Assembly: GCA_020024285.1 (NCBI GenBank) | Contig: JAHHTZ010000002.1 | Coordinates: forward strand, 62,001 to 126,000 | DNA: 64,000 nucleotides | Reading direction: 5' to 3' | DNA from: Oscillospiraceae bacterium | GTDB lineage: Bacteria > Bacillota > Clostridia > Oscillospirales > Ruminococcaceae | Part shown: in pieces, positions 35,004 through 44,575 of the stretch | How the letters are laid out: each line of letters opens with the position of its first letter | Position numbering within the stretch: position 1 is the first letter of the stretch | Program-made: the position numbers and the translations under genes | Notes under the pieces: generated by a model | What the model saw: only the letters and a program-made list of their open reading frames with translations | Told to the model about the DNA's origin: nothing | Databases searched by the model: none

Positions 35004-36356
35004 TTAACGGTTTGTAATTTCTCTGATGGAATTTACAAGAGAATCGTTCTGCCCCGACGGCAAATCACAGCCGAGATGATACAGAAAAACGCCATAGAGC
35101 CCTTCCTGCTGGCTGAAAACCGTTTTGTCCTGTACTAATTGAGGGCCGTTATAGAATACACCATTGAGAAGGTTTCCCGACTCGAAAAGCTGTGCAGCCG
35201 CCTGAGAATAGAAGGGCCACTGTGCGGATGCATCCGTTGGACGTCCGTAAGCAGGAATCCCAAGGGAGAGCTGTGACGAAGAGAAGCCCAAAGCCTCAAA
35301 GAATCGAATGGCATCCTCTGCGGTGCGGTAGGTGGAGTGATAACCAAGCTCGTCAAATTGATCGTATGCCATCACACGCACGCAGGGAAGGGACTGTATT
35401 GCCTCTTTTGAGAGCTTGATCTTGTTTGGATAGAATGCAGCAGACAAAGAGATCGATTCCTTTTCTAAGGCACCAGAAAGCTCCAGGAGCAGAGCGCTGA
35501 AATCATTCCATTCGCTTTCCTGAGGAAATTCCCAGTCGATGTCCACACCGGATAAATGGTTTTCAAGGCAGAAGGCAAGGATATTCTCAATGAGGCTGCT
35601 GCGCTGTTCAGACGATGCAATGGAGCGACCGGCAGTGCCCTCTCGAATCAGTTTTCCCTGCGGATTGATCGTGCACCAAAGCTCCAATTCGGGGTAGGCG
35701 CTGTGAATGGATGAGAGTGTATTTGTAAATTCCTCTTCGTATAAAAGCGAGCCGTCCTCCTGCCAATAGCAGCCGGTATTGATGATGAGCTCTTCAAGAT
35801 GGTCGAAGGAACGGTCCTGAAGCATTTGGGGATCGAACGCCGAAATCGGGAGATATGCGCTGAAAACGGATGTTTCATTTTCAGAACCGTCTTCGATTAA
35901 AATCTCAGAGAGCGTTTGATTTTCGCCGCGAAGTTCCACAGTCAGCTCAGAAAGCGACTGATCCCCCATATAACACCAATGATCGCTTCCCATACTATCC
36001 TGGGAGTAGAGGGGCATTTCTCCGCTGTAAACAGCGACTGAGGCGGGATAGGTGAGTCCCTGCAAACAGATGCGGTCAAACTCGACGGGCTCGTCCCACT
36101 TCAAATGGACGGTGCCGCCTTTTTGAAAAAACAGACCGGACTCCTGCCCATCGAATAAAGCAGATGCTTCTTCGCTGCTGCCCTCAATGGTTATATGGGG
36201 CAGAGATCGGGAGGGCTGCGAATCGGCAGCAGGGGCGGATTGCTCTGCGGAGGGGGCGTTCTCATCTGAGGGATGCTCTGCGGGAGGGGGCGGCGGTTGA
36301 CTGCTGCATGCGCTCATCAGGAATAGGGCACACAGCAAAAGGAAGCTCTGTTTCAT
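35004..36356 (-). CDS. GH18-family glycosidase lipoprotein
   Basis: A 450-residue lipoprotein: signal peptide with lipobox MSAC (Cys17), a Pro/Glu/Ser-rich tether to about 50, then a beta-rich region (55-155). A GH18 TIM barrel (about 165-445) follows. The catalytic motif SGVDIDWEFPQ has Glu276 as acid. LSAAFYPNK, RVMAYDQFDELGYHSTYRT and LSLGIPAYGR are further GH18 motifs. It resembles spore-cortex or cell-wall YaaH/YdhD-like enzymes, so peptidoglycan or chitin-like substrate. Secreted to the outer face of the membrane. Confidence 0.85.
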   Translation of the reverse strand: MKQSFLLLCALFLMSACSSQPPPPPAEHPSDENAPSAEQSAPAADSQPSRSLPHITIEGSSEEASALFDGQESGLFFQKGGTVHLKWDEPVEFDRICLQGLTYPASVAVYSGEMPLYSQDSMGSDHWCYMGDQSLSELTVELRGENQTLSEILIEDGSENETSVFSAYLPISAFDPQMLQDRSFDHLEELIINTGCYWQEDGSLLYEEEFTNTLSSIHSAYPELELWCTINPQGKLIREGTAGRSIASSEQRSSLIENILAFCLENHLSGVDIDWEFPQESEWNDFSALLLELSGALEKESISLSAAFYPNKIKLSKEAIQSLPCVRVMAYDQFDELGYHSTYRTAEDAIRFFEALGFSSSQLSLGIPAYGRPTDASAQWPFYSQAAAQLFESGNLLNGVFYNGPQLVQDKTVFSQQEGLYGVFLYHLGCDLPSGQNDSLVNSIREITNR

Positions 36357-36454
36357 CTCGTTTTCATTCCTCCTAAAATTTTCAAATTGTTTTTTATTAT
36401 TTTTCCTTTTTTATGATATACTATCATTATCGAAAGAAAAAAGGGAGTGTCCTT

Positions 36455-36922
36455 ATGTTTTTTATTTGGCCTGCAGCCCACCTGATGGTAAATATGCTGA
36501 GTCTGGCGATTTTCCTTGTGAATGGTTATGCGTTCTATAAGCTCGCCACACTGCGCGGTCTGCCAAATGCATGGTTTGCGTTTGTACCGTTTTTCGGTCT
36601 GTATATGACTGGCATGATCGGGGACAGCATGAAGTATAACCATTACAAAATCAACCAATATATTCGTGATATCCCGCTGGCATTTGCAATGCCGATTGCG
36701 GCACTGTCCACCAATATCCTTGTGTATGTGCCGCTTATCGGTCCGATTGCGGTATGGGCAATCAACGTGCTGCTGTGGGCGGCAGGGGTCATGATCTATT
36801 ACTTTACATTCAGTATGTATGCAGAGCGCAATATGGTCATTCCGTTCACGCTGCTCTCCATCATCCCGATCGTGGGACCTTGTCTGATCCTTTACTGCCT
36901 CAAAGACAGACGCATGTATTAA
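36455..36922 (+). CDS. membrane protein of unknown function
   Basis: A 155-residue protein with four hydrophobic segments: about 5-28, 40-58, 78-118 and 125-148. A short motif GLYMTGMIGDSMKYNHYKINQYIRDIP sits in the loop, and CLKDRRMY ends it. ATG 36455 follows AAGGGAG. I do not recognise a family that tells function. It stands alone between terminators. Confidence 0.65.
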   Translation: MFFIWPAAHLMVNMLSLAIFLVNGYAFYKLATLRGLPNAWFAFVPFFGLYMTGMIGDSMKYNHYKINQYIRDIPLAFAMPIAALSTNILVYVPLIGPIAVWAINVLLWAAGVMIYYFTFSMYAERNMVIPFTLLSIIPIVGPCLILYCLKDRRMY

Positions 36923-36935
36923 ACCTTATAAAAAC

Positions 36936-36965
36936 AAATGCCGCTGCACTATGCAGCGGCATTTT
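36936..36965. terminator. bidirectional terminator
   Basis: AAATGCCGCTGCA and TGCAGCGGCATTT flank CTA, followed by T5; lies between a rightward gene and iadA. Confidence 0.8.
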
Positions 36966-36971
36966 TGCTGT

Positions 36972-38108
36972 TTATCTGCCAAAGAAGCTAAAGCCAAGAA
37001 CTTTTTTCTGATCCACCATAAGTTTGCCTTTTGCAAATACAGTATCGATATCAAGATTTTCATCAAGAAGAACGAGATCTGCATCGCTTTCTGGAGCAAG
37101 GCAGCCTTTTTTCGGGTAGATTTCCAGAGCCTTTGCCACGTTGGAGGTGATCAGACGGATCGCATCCTCCAGAGAAACGCCCTGCTCTGTCATCAGTGCT
37201 TTGATGCAGGTGTACAGGGTAGTCATGCTGCCGATTCCCATACCGATCATTTCGCGTTTTTCGTTCCAGATTGGCATGGAGCCATTGGAGTCGGAGCTGC
37301 AGGTCATATACTGTGTATCCTTGATGGAATCGAGCGCCAATTTGAGCGTTTTTGCAACATCAGAGCTGTCTTCGTGGGTGGTGAAATCAACATAACCGCC
37401 CATATTTGCAAATTTGATGGCGTCCTCAAACTGATTTGCACAGTGGGTCGGGCGGAAGTGCTTGATCGGAACGTCGGTGTTTTCAACGATGTCAAACACC
37501 TGGGACAATCCGATTTTTCCGCGGCCGGTGTGCATATGAACAACGCCCACCTTGCCGGAGAACATACCAGCCTGACGAACATCTGCCGCCATTCTTGCAA
37601 GCTCCTGTGTGGTGATGCAGGAGTTTCTGTGGTCGGTGATTGCAATTTTCACACCGATGCACTCATTGATAAAGGTAACATCCTTTTTTATGCTTCCGGT
37701 GATGGTTGGGGAAGGATATTCGTATGCACCGGTGAGGAAGTAAGCAGTGATGCCGTCCTCATTCAGTCCCTTTGTTTTGGCAGCAAGGTTTTCGATGCTG
37801 CGGGTGGTGGAGTCGGTACCCATCAAACCAACGACAGTGGTAACGCCGTTCTTCACAGTCTGGGAGAAATCCAGCTCCGGAACACGGCTGCGGAAGCTTC
37901 CCTCCCCGCCGCCGCCTGTTACATGAACATGCTGGTCGATGAAGCCTGGGGTTGCTTTTTTCCCGGTACCGTCGATCACGGTCACCTCTCCAAAGTCCAT
38001 GCTTATATTGGGCTCGATTGCTACAATTTTATCACCATACAAAAGAATATCATTGATCCCTTTAGGCTCTGGTGCATACACATCAACATTTTTAATCAAG
38101 TAAAACAT
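36972..38108 (-). CDS. iadA: isoaspartyl dipeptidase (beta-aspartyl-peptidase)
   Basis: A 378-residue amidohydrolase that splits beta-aspartyl dipeptides from damaged proteins. The metal site begins PGFIDQHVHVTGGGGEG. The family segments VGLMGTDSTTRSIENL, TGAYEYPSPTITGSIKKDV and KIAITDHRNS follow the E. coli IadA pattern. TCSSDSNGSMP supplies the last metal Asp. Monocistronic and divergent from the permease gene. Confidence 0.92.
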   Translation of the reverse strand: MFYLIKNVDVYAPEPKGINDILLYGDKIVAIEPNISMDFGEVTVIDGTGKKATPGFIDQHVHVTGGGGEGSFRSRVPELDFSQTVKNGVTTVVGLMGTDSTTRSIENLAAKTKGLNEDGITAYFLTGAYEYPSPTITGSIKKDVTFINECIGVKIAITDHRNSCITTQELARMAADVRQAGMFSGKVGVVHMHTGRGKIGLSQVFDIVENTDVPIKHFRPTHCANQFEDAIKFANMGGYVDFTTHEDSSDVAKTLKLALDSIKDTQYMTCSSDSNGSMPIWNEKREMIGMGIGSMTTLYTCIKALMTEQGVSLEDAIRLITSNVAKALEIYPKKGCLAPESDADLVLLDENLDIDTVFAKGKLMVDQKKVLGFSFFGR

Positions 38109-38345
38109 AATACGCTTCCTTTCTTCTCCTTAAACAGGATACCTGCTTTGAATATAGTATATCATAAAATAATCGAGATGGCACACAATTTTTTGATTGA
38201 GCGAAATATAAAGAAATTTTGACCAAAATTTTCTATCCATTGGACTATAAATGTAGAAAAGAAGAAAAAGAGAATGTTTTCTCACAGGCTATCTTGCGGC
38301 GCTTCCTCTACTTTGATAAAATAAATCAAGAAAAGGAGTGATATT

Positions 38346-39683
38346 ATGGGTAAGGATAAAATAAATCCTTCTTTGCAGGAAGGTATTTATGATGTGCGCC
38401 AATTAGGAACCCCCAAAACGATCCTGCTGGGAATGCAGCATACATTTGCAATGTTCGGGGCAACTGTTCTTGTTCCAATCATGACCGGATTAAACGTATC
38501 GACCACCCTGCTGATGGCTGGTTTGGGTACACTGCTGTTCCACTTCATCACAAAGGGCAAGGTCCCGGCGTTTTTGGGTTCTTCCTTTGCGTTTTTGGGA
38601 GGATATGCTGCGGTAGCTCCGATGCTCATGGACGCAAACGGGCAGCAGACCATCCCGAATGCAGAGATGCTCCCCTACGCCTGCGGAGGTGTAATTGTAG
38701 CAGGATGTATCTACATCCTCATGGCGTTTCTGATTTCCATTTGCGGGATACCGACCATCATGAAGCTCTTCCCCCCGGTCGTTACAGGACCGATCATCAT
38801 TTCGATCGGGTTGATCCTTGCTCCGACTGCAATCAACAACGCCAAGCAAAACTGGCTGCTTGCGATTATTGCATTGGCAACCATCATCATCTGCAACATT
38901 TGGGGACGAGGGATGGTGAAGATCGTTCCGATCCTCATCGGGATCAGCATCGCCTATATTGCTGCAATGGCGATGGGAGAGGTGAACTTCAGTGCTATTG
39001 CTGACGCAAAGATGATTGCACCGGCTCCGCTGTCCCTGCCAAAATTCAGCCTGTCTGCCTGTGTGTCCATCGTTCCGATTGCACTGGCAACTATGATGGA
39101 GCATATCGGGGATATGGCTGCAATCAGTGCAACAACCGGACGCAACTATCTCAAAGACCCCGGATTGAACCGCACCCTGCTTGGAGATGGCTTGGCAACC
39201 TGCCTCTCTGCACTGGGCGGAGGTCCGGCGAATACGACCTATGGAGAAAATACAGGCGTTTTGGCGCTGACAAAGGTGTATGATCCGAAGGTAATGCAGA
39301 TCGCTGCATGCTTTGCAGTTTTGCTGTCCTTCCTGCCGAAGTTCGGAGCAGCCATTGAAACCATCCCGCCTGCAATCATTGGCGGCGTTTCCTTTATGCT
39401 GTATGGAATGATTTCCTCCATTGGGGTGCGCAATGTCGTTGAAAATAAAGTGGATTTCACCCAATCGCGCAACCTTATTATTGCGGCAGTTATTTTGGTA
39501 TCAGCACTGGGCTTTTCCTCCACAGGAGGGCTGACCTTCGTGCTTCCCGGCAATGTTACGATCAATCTGTCGGGACTTGCAATCGCTGCAATCGCAGGCA
39601 TTGTGCTCAATGCTGTGATTCCGGGCAACGACTATGAGTTCCAGTCTGAAGAAGCTCCAAAACCAATCGAGCTTGACGAATAG
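38346..39683 (+). CDS. uracil/xanthine permease (NCS2)
   Basis: A 445-residue permease with 14 predicted segments. MQHTFAMFGATVLVPIMTGLN, FLGSSFAFLGGY and the NCS2 signature GGGPANTTYGENTGVLALTKV are present. That last form (NTTYGEN) is the uracil-permease (UraA/PyrP) type. AAGGAG precedes the ATG. The leader shows no purine riboswitch. It may feed the same salvage pathways as cdd-deoB. Confidence 0.92.
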   Translation: MGKDKINPSLQEGIYDVRQLGTPKTILLGMQHTFAMFGATVLVPIMTGLNVSTTLLMAGLGTLLFHFITKGKVPAFLGSSFAFLGGYAAVAPMLMDANGQQTIPNAEMLPYACGGVIVAGCIYILMAFLISICGIPTIMKLFPPVVTGPIIISIGLILAPTAINNAKQNWLLAIIALATIIICNIWGRGMVKIVPILIGISIAYIAAMAMGEVNFSAIADAKMIAPAPLSLPKFSLSACVSIVPIALATMMEHIGDMAAISATTGRNYLKDPGLNRTLLGDGLATCLSALGGGPANTTYGENTGVLALTKVYDPKVMQIAACFAVLLSFLPKFGAAIETIPPAIIGGVSFMLYGMISSIGVRNVVENKVDFTQSRNLIIAAVILVSALGFSSTGGLTFVLPGNVTINLSGLAIAAIAGIVLNAVIPGNDYEFQSEEAPKPIELDE

Positions 39684-39721
39684 AAAAAGGGATGGTGTGG
39701 TTCCCCACACCATCCCTTTTT
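39684..39721. terminator. bidirectional terminator between permease and ktrB-like gene
   Basis: A 17-bp stem (AAAAAGGGATGGTGTGG with complement), TTCC loop, T run. Confidence 0.85.
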
Positions 39722-39734
39722 TCATATGAATATG

Positions 39735-41099
39735 CTATCCAACGATGATTTTGCCTTCCGGGATGATCTCGCGGCGATTGTCCTTGCGGGTCGCAGCAAT
39801 GGTCAAGCCAAAGGATACCGGGCCGATTCGTCCGATAAACATTGCAAGACAAAGTGCCATCTGAGATGCAGTCGATGCCACCGCCGTTACACCGGAGGAA
39901 ACACCAACCGTTGCAAAGGCAGAAACGGCTTCAAACACAGCATCCACACCGGTCAGAGTGAAGTCATCGATTGGCGAAGTGTAGGTGATGACGCCGGTTG
40001 TCAAGAAGACGATCATCAATCCAAGGAAGATGATAGCGATGGATTTATAAACGACCTTGGAGGGCACATGACGGTAACGGATGATTGGCTGAGAGTGCCC
40101 GCGGATGATGCTCAGTGCGGTCATGGTGAAAACAGTCATGGTCGTTACCTTGATACCGCCGCCTGTGGAACCAGGCGCCGCACCAATGAACATCAGGATG
40201 ATGGAAACGATCTTGGTCATTTCCTGCATGGACGCCAGATCAATCGTATTAAAACCGGCTGTACGCATCGTTACCGATTGGAACAGACCTGCCATAAATC
40301 GCTGACCTACCGGGAGAGAGCCCAAAGTGTGCGGATTGTCCCATTCCAGCATGGTAATTAAGATTGCGCCGGATACAATGAGGATCGCAGTCACTGTCAG
40401 CACGATCTGGGAATGGAGGAGCAGCTTCTTTGTTTTTCTGTAGCGGATCAGGTCGTTCCAGACAATGAATCCAAGCCCGCCAATGATAATCAGTCCCATG
40501 ATCGTAAGCTGGACGACCATATTGTCTGTGTAGTTAGTCAGCGAGCAGAATTCGCCCTGAAAGCCGAGGATATCAAATCCGGCATTGCAGAAGGCGGAAA
40601 CTGCTAAAAATAAGGAAATAAATAAGCCATATTTGCCGTACTGAGGGACGAAGGTTGTAGACAGGATCAGCGCTCCTAACAGCTCGACTCCCATCGACAT
40701 CCCAACCACCATGCGGATCAGTTCCTTGGCATCTGCAAAGCTGCTTGAATTGACCGTTTCAGATGCCAGCTTCAATCCGCGCAGCCCCAGCTTTTTCCCC
40801 AGTGCGATATTGAGAAAGGTGGTAAAGGTGAGAAGTCCCAGACCGCCGATTTGGATCAAAGCCATGATGACCAAATGACCAAACATATTCCAGTGGGTAA
40901 ACGTATCCACCAAAACAAGTCCGGTCACACAGGTTGCACTGGTGGCTGTAAAAAAGCAGGTAAGAAAAGGGGTGAATGTGCCGCTTCGAGAGGAGAAGGG
41001 CAGCATCAAAAGGATCGCGCCGACAAGGATAACACAGGCAAAGCTGACTGTAATGACCCGTTCTGGCGGAAGTTTTCGTTTTAGAATATGTTGTGTCAT
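39735..41099 (-). CDS. TrkH/KtrB-family potassium channel subunit
   Basis: A 454-residue membrane protein with four pore repeats. Selectivity segments are seen in FTATSATCVTGL, SVTMRTAGFNTIDL and SAFATVGVSSGVT, with GGGIKVTT after the third. It best fits KtrB. Such channels need a cytosolic RCK subunit (KtrA/TrkA), which is not encoded nearby. It lies 9 bp after the NUDIX gene on the same strand. Confidence 0.9.
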   Translation of the reverse strand: MTQHILKRKLPPERVITVSFACVILVGAILLMLPFSSRSGTFTPFLTCFFTATSATCVTGLVLVDTFTHWNMFGHLVIMALIQIGGLGLLTFTTFLNIALGKKLGLRGLKLASETVNSSSFADAKELIRMVVGMSMGVELLGALILSTTFVPQYGKYGLFISLFLAVSAFCNAGFDILGFQGEFCSLTNYTDNMVVQLTIMGLIIIGGLGFIVWNDLIRYRKTKKLLLHSQIVLTVTAILIVSGAILITMLEWDNPHTLGSLPVGQRFMAGLFQSVTMRTAGFNTIDLASMQEMTKIVSIILMFIGAAPGSTGGGIKVTTMTVFTMTALSIIRGHSQPIIRYRHVPSKVVYKSIAIIFLGLMIVFLTTGVITYTSPIDDFTLTGVDAVFEAVSAFATVGVSSGVTAVASTASQMALCLAMFIGRIGPVSFGLTIAATRKDNRREIIPEGKIIVG

Positions 41100-41108
41100 A
41101 GTATGCTC

Positions 41109-41516
41109 CTATTGCCGCAAATATTCCTGTGCACGGCGGATTAGGTTTTTATCATTTTTGAAAGTAACCATTCGATAAGCGCGGTCGATGTCTGCCCAGG
41201 TGGTTTCGCTGACTTCTTCCTCCTGGCGGTGGACCTGATTGCTCAAGGCAGCGCCTAAAAAATATACGACCTGTTTTTTGACATGAGGCTTTGGAAAATA
41301 TTCCACGCATTGACGAAACCCATCCTGGATCGCAATATCAAGACCGGTTTCTTCCTTTACTTCGCGCAGCGCAGTTTGGATCTCGTTTTCTCCCTGTTCT
41401 ACATGACCCTTCGGGAACGACCAATGACCTCCAAAACGATGCTTGATCAAAAGCAGCTCGATTCTTCCTTCTCTTTTCTGGAAGACGATTGCTCCGCAGG
41501 ATTTTTCATGCTTCAA
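41109..41516 (-). CDS. NUDIX hydrolase, Ap4A-pyrophosphatase-like
   Basis: A 135-residue NUDIX enzyme. HWSFPKGHVEQGENEIQTALREVKEETGLD is a full NUDIX box (GX5EX7REUXEEXGU). SCGAIVF and WSFPKGH resemble Ap4A hydrolases. The TTG at 41516 lies 8 bp after AAAGGAG and is chosen; an ATG 93 bp upstream lacks a ribosome site and adds unconserved residues. Confidence 0.85.
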   Translation of the reverse strand: MKHEKSCGAIVFQKREGRIELLLIKHRFGGHWSFPKGHVEQGENEIQTALREVKEETGLDIAIQDGFRQCVEYFPKPHVKKQVVYFLGAALSNQVHRQEEEVSETTWADIDRAYRMVTFKNDKNLIRRAQEYLRQ

Positions 41517-41719
41517 TGGACTCACTCCTTTGTTTTTAATATTGCGTTCAAAACGCCCGGACACAAAATCAGGAACAAAATCCTTTGATGCTGATTCATT
41601 TTCCCACAATGCTCAAGGGGTGCGCCGGATATACACAGTTCACTATATCACTTTTTATAGAAGAAAGGAATGGCTTTATCGCATAAATTTTTGAAGCAAG
41701 ATCGCAGGAAACGAAAGAT

Positions 41720-42874
41720 CTATGATACAAAAAGGGAGAGAAGATCTTTTTGAGAAAAATACGTTTCTTCCCATGCTGCATCGGCAACAGCATTCAGATT
41801 TTCCTCGCAGTATTCGATTTCTTTGGAATATGCTTTTGCAAGACGGACCCGGTCCGGCAAAGAGAAGGTTTTGCTTGTGCGCCATTGCTCGCCGTCCAGC
41901 AGGAAAAGGAGTATACAGCTCAGAGCAATCAGTGTGATGCGCGAGCGGATATCAAAATCAAAAATGCTCTTGAGAAAATAGCGAAACGTAAAATATACTG
42001 CAAACTGCTCATATTCGCGGATGCATTCGGGGCGGCTGTGAAGCAGATCGTTTTGCGCAGAAAGGACGTCAGGAAGATTTTCTTTGATGGTCTGTAAATG
42101 TTCGTGCCATTTTGGGTCAATGCTTTCCAGAGAGGAATAAAAATCTAAAATGCCATATAAAATAGGTTCTTTATGGTCTGGATCAGAGGACATGGGGAGA
42201 TTTTTAAGTGTTTCCCTGAGAAAATCAGGATTCCGATAGGAGGAAGCCAATGCTTTCACCTGCGCTGTATCCTCGCAATCAAGTGCATCCTGTAAATGCA
42301 CCCCGTAGATAAGCAGAAGCGACAGACGCGCTTCGATCGAAAATGCGCCGTATTGCAGCAGGAAAAAAGCGGATTCCCGAGCCGCAAAAAGGGCAGAGAA
42401 CCACGCGTCATCCACAAAGTCCTCCGCTTCCTCCTCAATCAAAACAGTTTCAAAGGGGAGTGGGGAGGGCTGCGCAAACAAGAGCTCTCCCACTGCCTCG
42501 CAGCAAAGCCCCAAACCGCTTTCCTTCCAGGAACCGTACCATTCATGGAATCGAGGATGCTCTGTGCAGATTTCGCACAGGGCAGATTCCCCCAGATAAA
42601 TGAAAATATCGCAGAGATTTTGTTCATTGAGGAAAGGGCATCGTTCTCCCCGGAGGATGAAATGGCTGCCATCCTTCGTTTTTGCGATATGCTCCCTTAA
42701 ACGGCATCCAAAGGCTCCCGAAACCCGGTCATACTGTTTCATGCTTTCTTCATCAATATCAATTTCCCAGCCAATGCAGCAGTTATCTGAGCACGCCGAA
42801 TTGATGCATCGAAACTTGGAGTAATAACAAGGACGATAGTGATACATAAGTTGCACCCGATTTTCTTTCTTCAT
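41720..42874 (-). CDS. fliB: FliB-family flagellin lysine-N-methylase
   Basis: A 384-residue protein with the FliB cysteine pattern: FRCINSACSDNCCIGWEIDID, then ERCPFLNEQNLCDIFIYLGESALCEICTEHPRF and LCCEAVGELL. These Cys clusters suggest a metal or Fe-S centre. FliB methylates surface lysines of flagellin. No flagellin gene is in the window. The start at 42874 has no clear ribosome site; the ATG at codon 10 (behind GGGTG) is an alternative. Confidence 0.85.
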   Translation of the reverse strand: MKKENRVQLMYHYRPCYYSKFRCINSACSDNCCIGWEIDIDEESMKQYDRVSGAFGCRLREHIAKTKDGSHFILRGERCPFLNEQNLCDIFIYLGESALCEICTEHPRFHEWYGSWKESGLGLCCEAVGELLFAQPSPLPFETVLIEEEAEDFVDDAWFSALFAARESAFFLLQYGAFSIEARLSLLLIYGVHLQDALDCEDTAQVKALASSYRNPDFLRETLKNLPMSSDPDHKEPILYGILDFYSSLESIDPKWHEHLQTIKENLPDVLSAQNDLLHSRPECIREYEQFAVYFTFRYFLKSIFDFDIRSRITLIALSCILLFLLDGEQWRTSKTFSLPDRVRLAKAYSKEIEYCEENLNAVADAAWEETYFSQKDLLSLFVS

Positions 42875-42943
42875 AAATAATAAGCAATGGGATTGAGTAT
42901 ATCATTAGTATCCCAAAATAACAATAGAAATTTTATGCGGCGA

Positions 42944-42972
42944 TTGACAAAGATTTCTGTCCAGTGTAAAAT
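42944..42972 (+). promoter_or_regulatory. tRNA-Arg promoter
   Basis: TTGACA (42944-42949), 17-bp spacer, TAAAAT (42967-42972). About 72 nt of 5' leader precede the tRNA. Confidence 0.7.
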
Positions 42973-43050
42973 GGGGAAGGCACAGGATGGTCTGACTCCC
43001 CATTCCAAAGCAGGATGCGGCGCGGTTCTCTTGTCATCCGATGCACAGAT

Positions 43051-43124
43051 GTCTTCGTAGCTCAGTAGGATAGAGCGTTCGCCTCCTAAGCGAAAGGCCG
43101 GCGGTTCGAATCCGCCCGAGGACG
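43051..43124 (+). tRNA. tRNA-Arg (CCT)
   Basis: A 74-nt cloverleaf. Acceptor arms GTCTTCG/CGAGGAC pair with one G-U. The anticodon loop CTCCTAA gives anticodon CCT (reads AGG). The T arm has GGTTCGAATCC. CCA is not encoded, in contrast to the fMet gene. Confidence 0.93.
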
Positions 43125-43132
43125 CTAAACAA

Positions 43133-43170
43133 AAAACACGGAAAGACTGAATTCAGGCTTTCCGTGTTTT
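43133..43170 (+). terminator. tRNA-Arg terminator
   Basis: AAAACACGGAAAG pairs with CTTTCCGTGTTTT, with a nested CTGAATTCAG palindrome in the loop and T8 following. Confidence 0.75.
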
Positions 43171-43306
43171 TTTATATTCTTTGATCTGATTCCTACGGGC
43201 AGCTGCTCTGTTTTGAACCTATAAAAAGACAGCGCCGCCTTCCGACCGATCCCAAAAAATCACCATATTTTCTGTAGGCTCATACATTGAAAAAAGGGGT
43301 GATTTT

Positions 43307-44575
43307 TTGAGAACGAAATTTATACTTTCCATTTGCCTTGGATTGCTGTGGCTGGCTGTTTCCTTATTCTTTGCGGTCGGTTGGGCGCAGGAGATCTCCT
43401 GTATTTTGCCCGTGGTCTATGTCTGGTGGGCAATCATCGGCATTGCACTGCTGCCGGGATTTCTGATGAGCACCATGTTCTTCTCAAACCTGCTGCACTG
43501 GAAATTACAAAATTATCCGGACACAGAGGAAGATACAACCATCATCATGTGTGCGCACAACGAGGAACAAACCATTGCCCAATCGATCCTCTCGATCATA
43601 AACCAAGAATACAAAGGGCATATCCGTCTGCTTGTTGTGGATAATGCATCCACCGACCACACCAAACAGGAAATTATCAGGGCGCAATCATCTGCTTTGA
43701 AAAATTGCTCGGTGGAGTATGTTTACTGCGCTCAACCGGGCAAGGCTCATGCGCTGAATACCGCGTTCGGGTTGATTTGTACACCTCATTTTATCACAGT
43801 CGATGCAGACACTGATTTGGAAAAGCAGGCGGTACAAAAAATCATGAATCACATCGTGTTTTGCAACAGTGCCTGTGTTGCCGGAAATTTGTTTGTCCAA
43901 AACGCAACCTCTTCTCTGACAGCAAAGATGCAAATCTATGATTATCTGCTTAGTATTGCTGCAATCAAGCGATTCCAAGGCAGCTATCAATCCACTTTGG
44001 TGGCACAGGGCGCCTTCAGCGCCTATCAGACCGAAGCTGTTCGCAAAGTTGGCGGGTGGCAGAATGTGCTGGGAGAAGATATTGTACTGACCTATCAGCT
44101 CCTCCGGCAGGGACTCCCCTCAACCTATGAACCCAGCGCAGTGGGCTACACAACCGTTCCGGAAACCTTAAATGGCCTATACAATCAACGAAAGCGATGG
44201 GCAATCGGGATGCTGGAGGGGCTGTATGCAATCCCGCCTTGGAAGCAGGGCAGCGTTTTTTCACGCCATTTTACGTTTGTGAACCTTTTCATTGTTTATC
44301 TTGATCTCGCCTTTTTATTTGGCTTCCTTCCTGGGGTTATCCTTACATTCTTCGGCTGTTATTACTTAGCTGGATTTCTCACCTTGCTCACAGTATTCGT
44401 TTGTATTTTGCTCTTTTTGAGTATGTATCTCTATCAGAAAAAGCTGAACATCCCGTTCAAAAACAGCATTTTTGGATTTATATGTTTTCTTTTGTTCTTT
44501 CAGATGATTCAAAGCACAGCAGCCTTACATGGCTATTTTATCCGCCTGCTGCACAGAAAGGGGGAATGGGAATGA
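43307..44575 (+). CDS. processive family 2 glycosyltransferase (poly-GlcNAc-synthase-like)
   Basis: A 422-residue membrane glycosyltransferase. Two N-terminal helices precede the GT2 domain (about 78-310): TIIMCAHNEEQTI, VDADTDLE (DxD), LGEDIVLTYQLL and the processive Q-x-x-R-W motif in NQRKRWAIG. Three or four C-terminal helices follow. The set matches IcaA/PgaC and hyaluronan-synthase-like enzymes. TTG start at 43307 behind AAAGGGG. The following deacetylase overlaps by 4 bp, like ica/pga systems. Confidence 0.82.
   Translation: MRTKFILSICLGLLWLAVSLFFAVGWAQEISCILPVVYVWWAIIGIALLPGFLMSTMFFSNLLHWKLQNYPDTEEDTTIIMCAHNEEQTIAQSILSIINQEYKGHIRLLVVDNASTDHTKQEIIRAQSSALKNCSVEYVYCAQPGKAHALNTAFGLICTPHFITVDADTDLEKQAVQKIMNHIVFCNSACVAGNLFVQNATSSLTAKMQIYDYLLSIAAIKRFQGSYQSTLVAQGAFSAYQTEAVRKVGGWQNVLGEDIVLTYQLLRQGLPSTYEPSAVGYTTVPETLNGLYNQRKRWAIGMLEGLYAIPPWKQGSVFSRHFTFVNLFIVYLDLAFLFGFLPGVILTFFGCYYLAGFLTLLTVFVCILLFLSMYLYQKKLNIPFKNSIFGFICFLLFFQMIQSTAALHGYFIRLLHRKGEWE

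Noticed and set aside
36951..38222. 423-codon plus-strand open frame opposite iadA
   Set aside because: The minus strand encodes a clear isoaspartyl dipeptidase; the plus frame is low-similarity and crosses a terminator.
38109..38345. Purine or PyrR-type regulatory leader before the NCS2 permease
   Set aside because: No conserved purine-aptamer elements and no antiterminator/terminator pair could be seen in the 237-bp gap.
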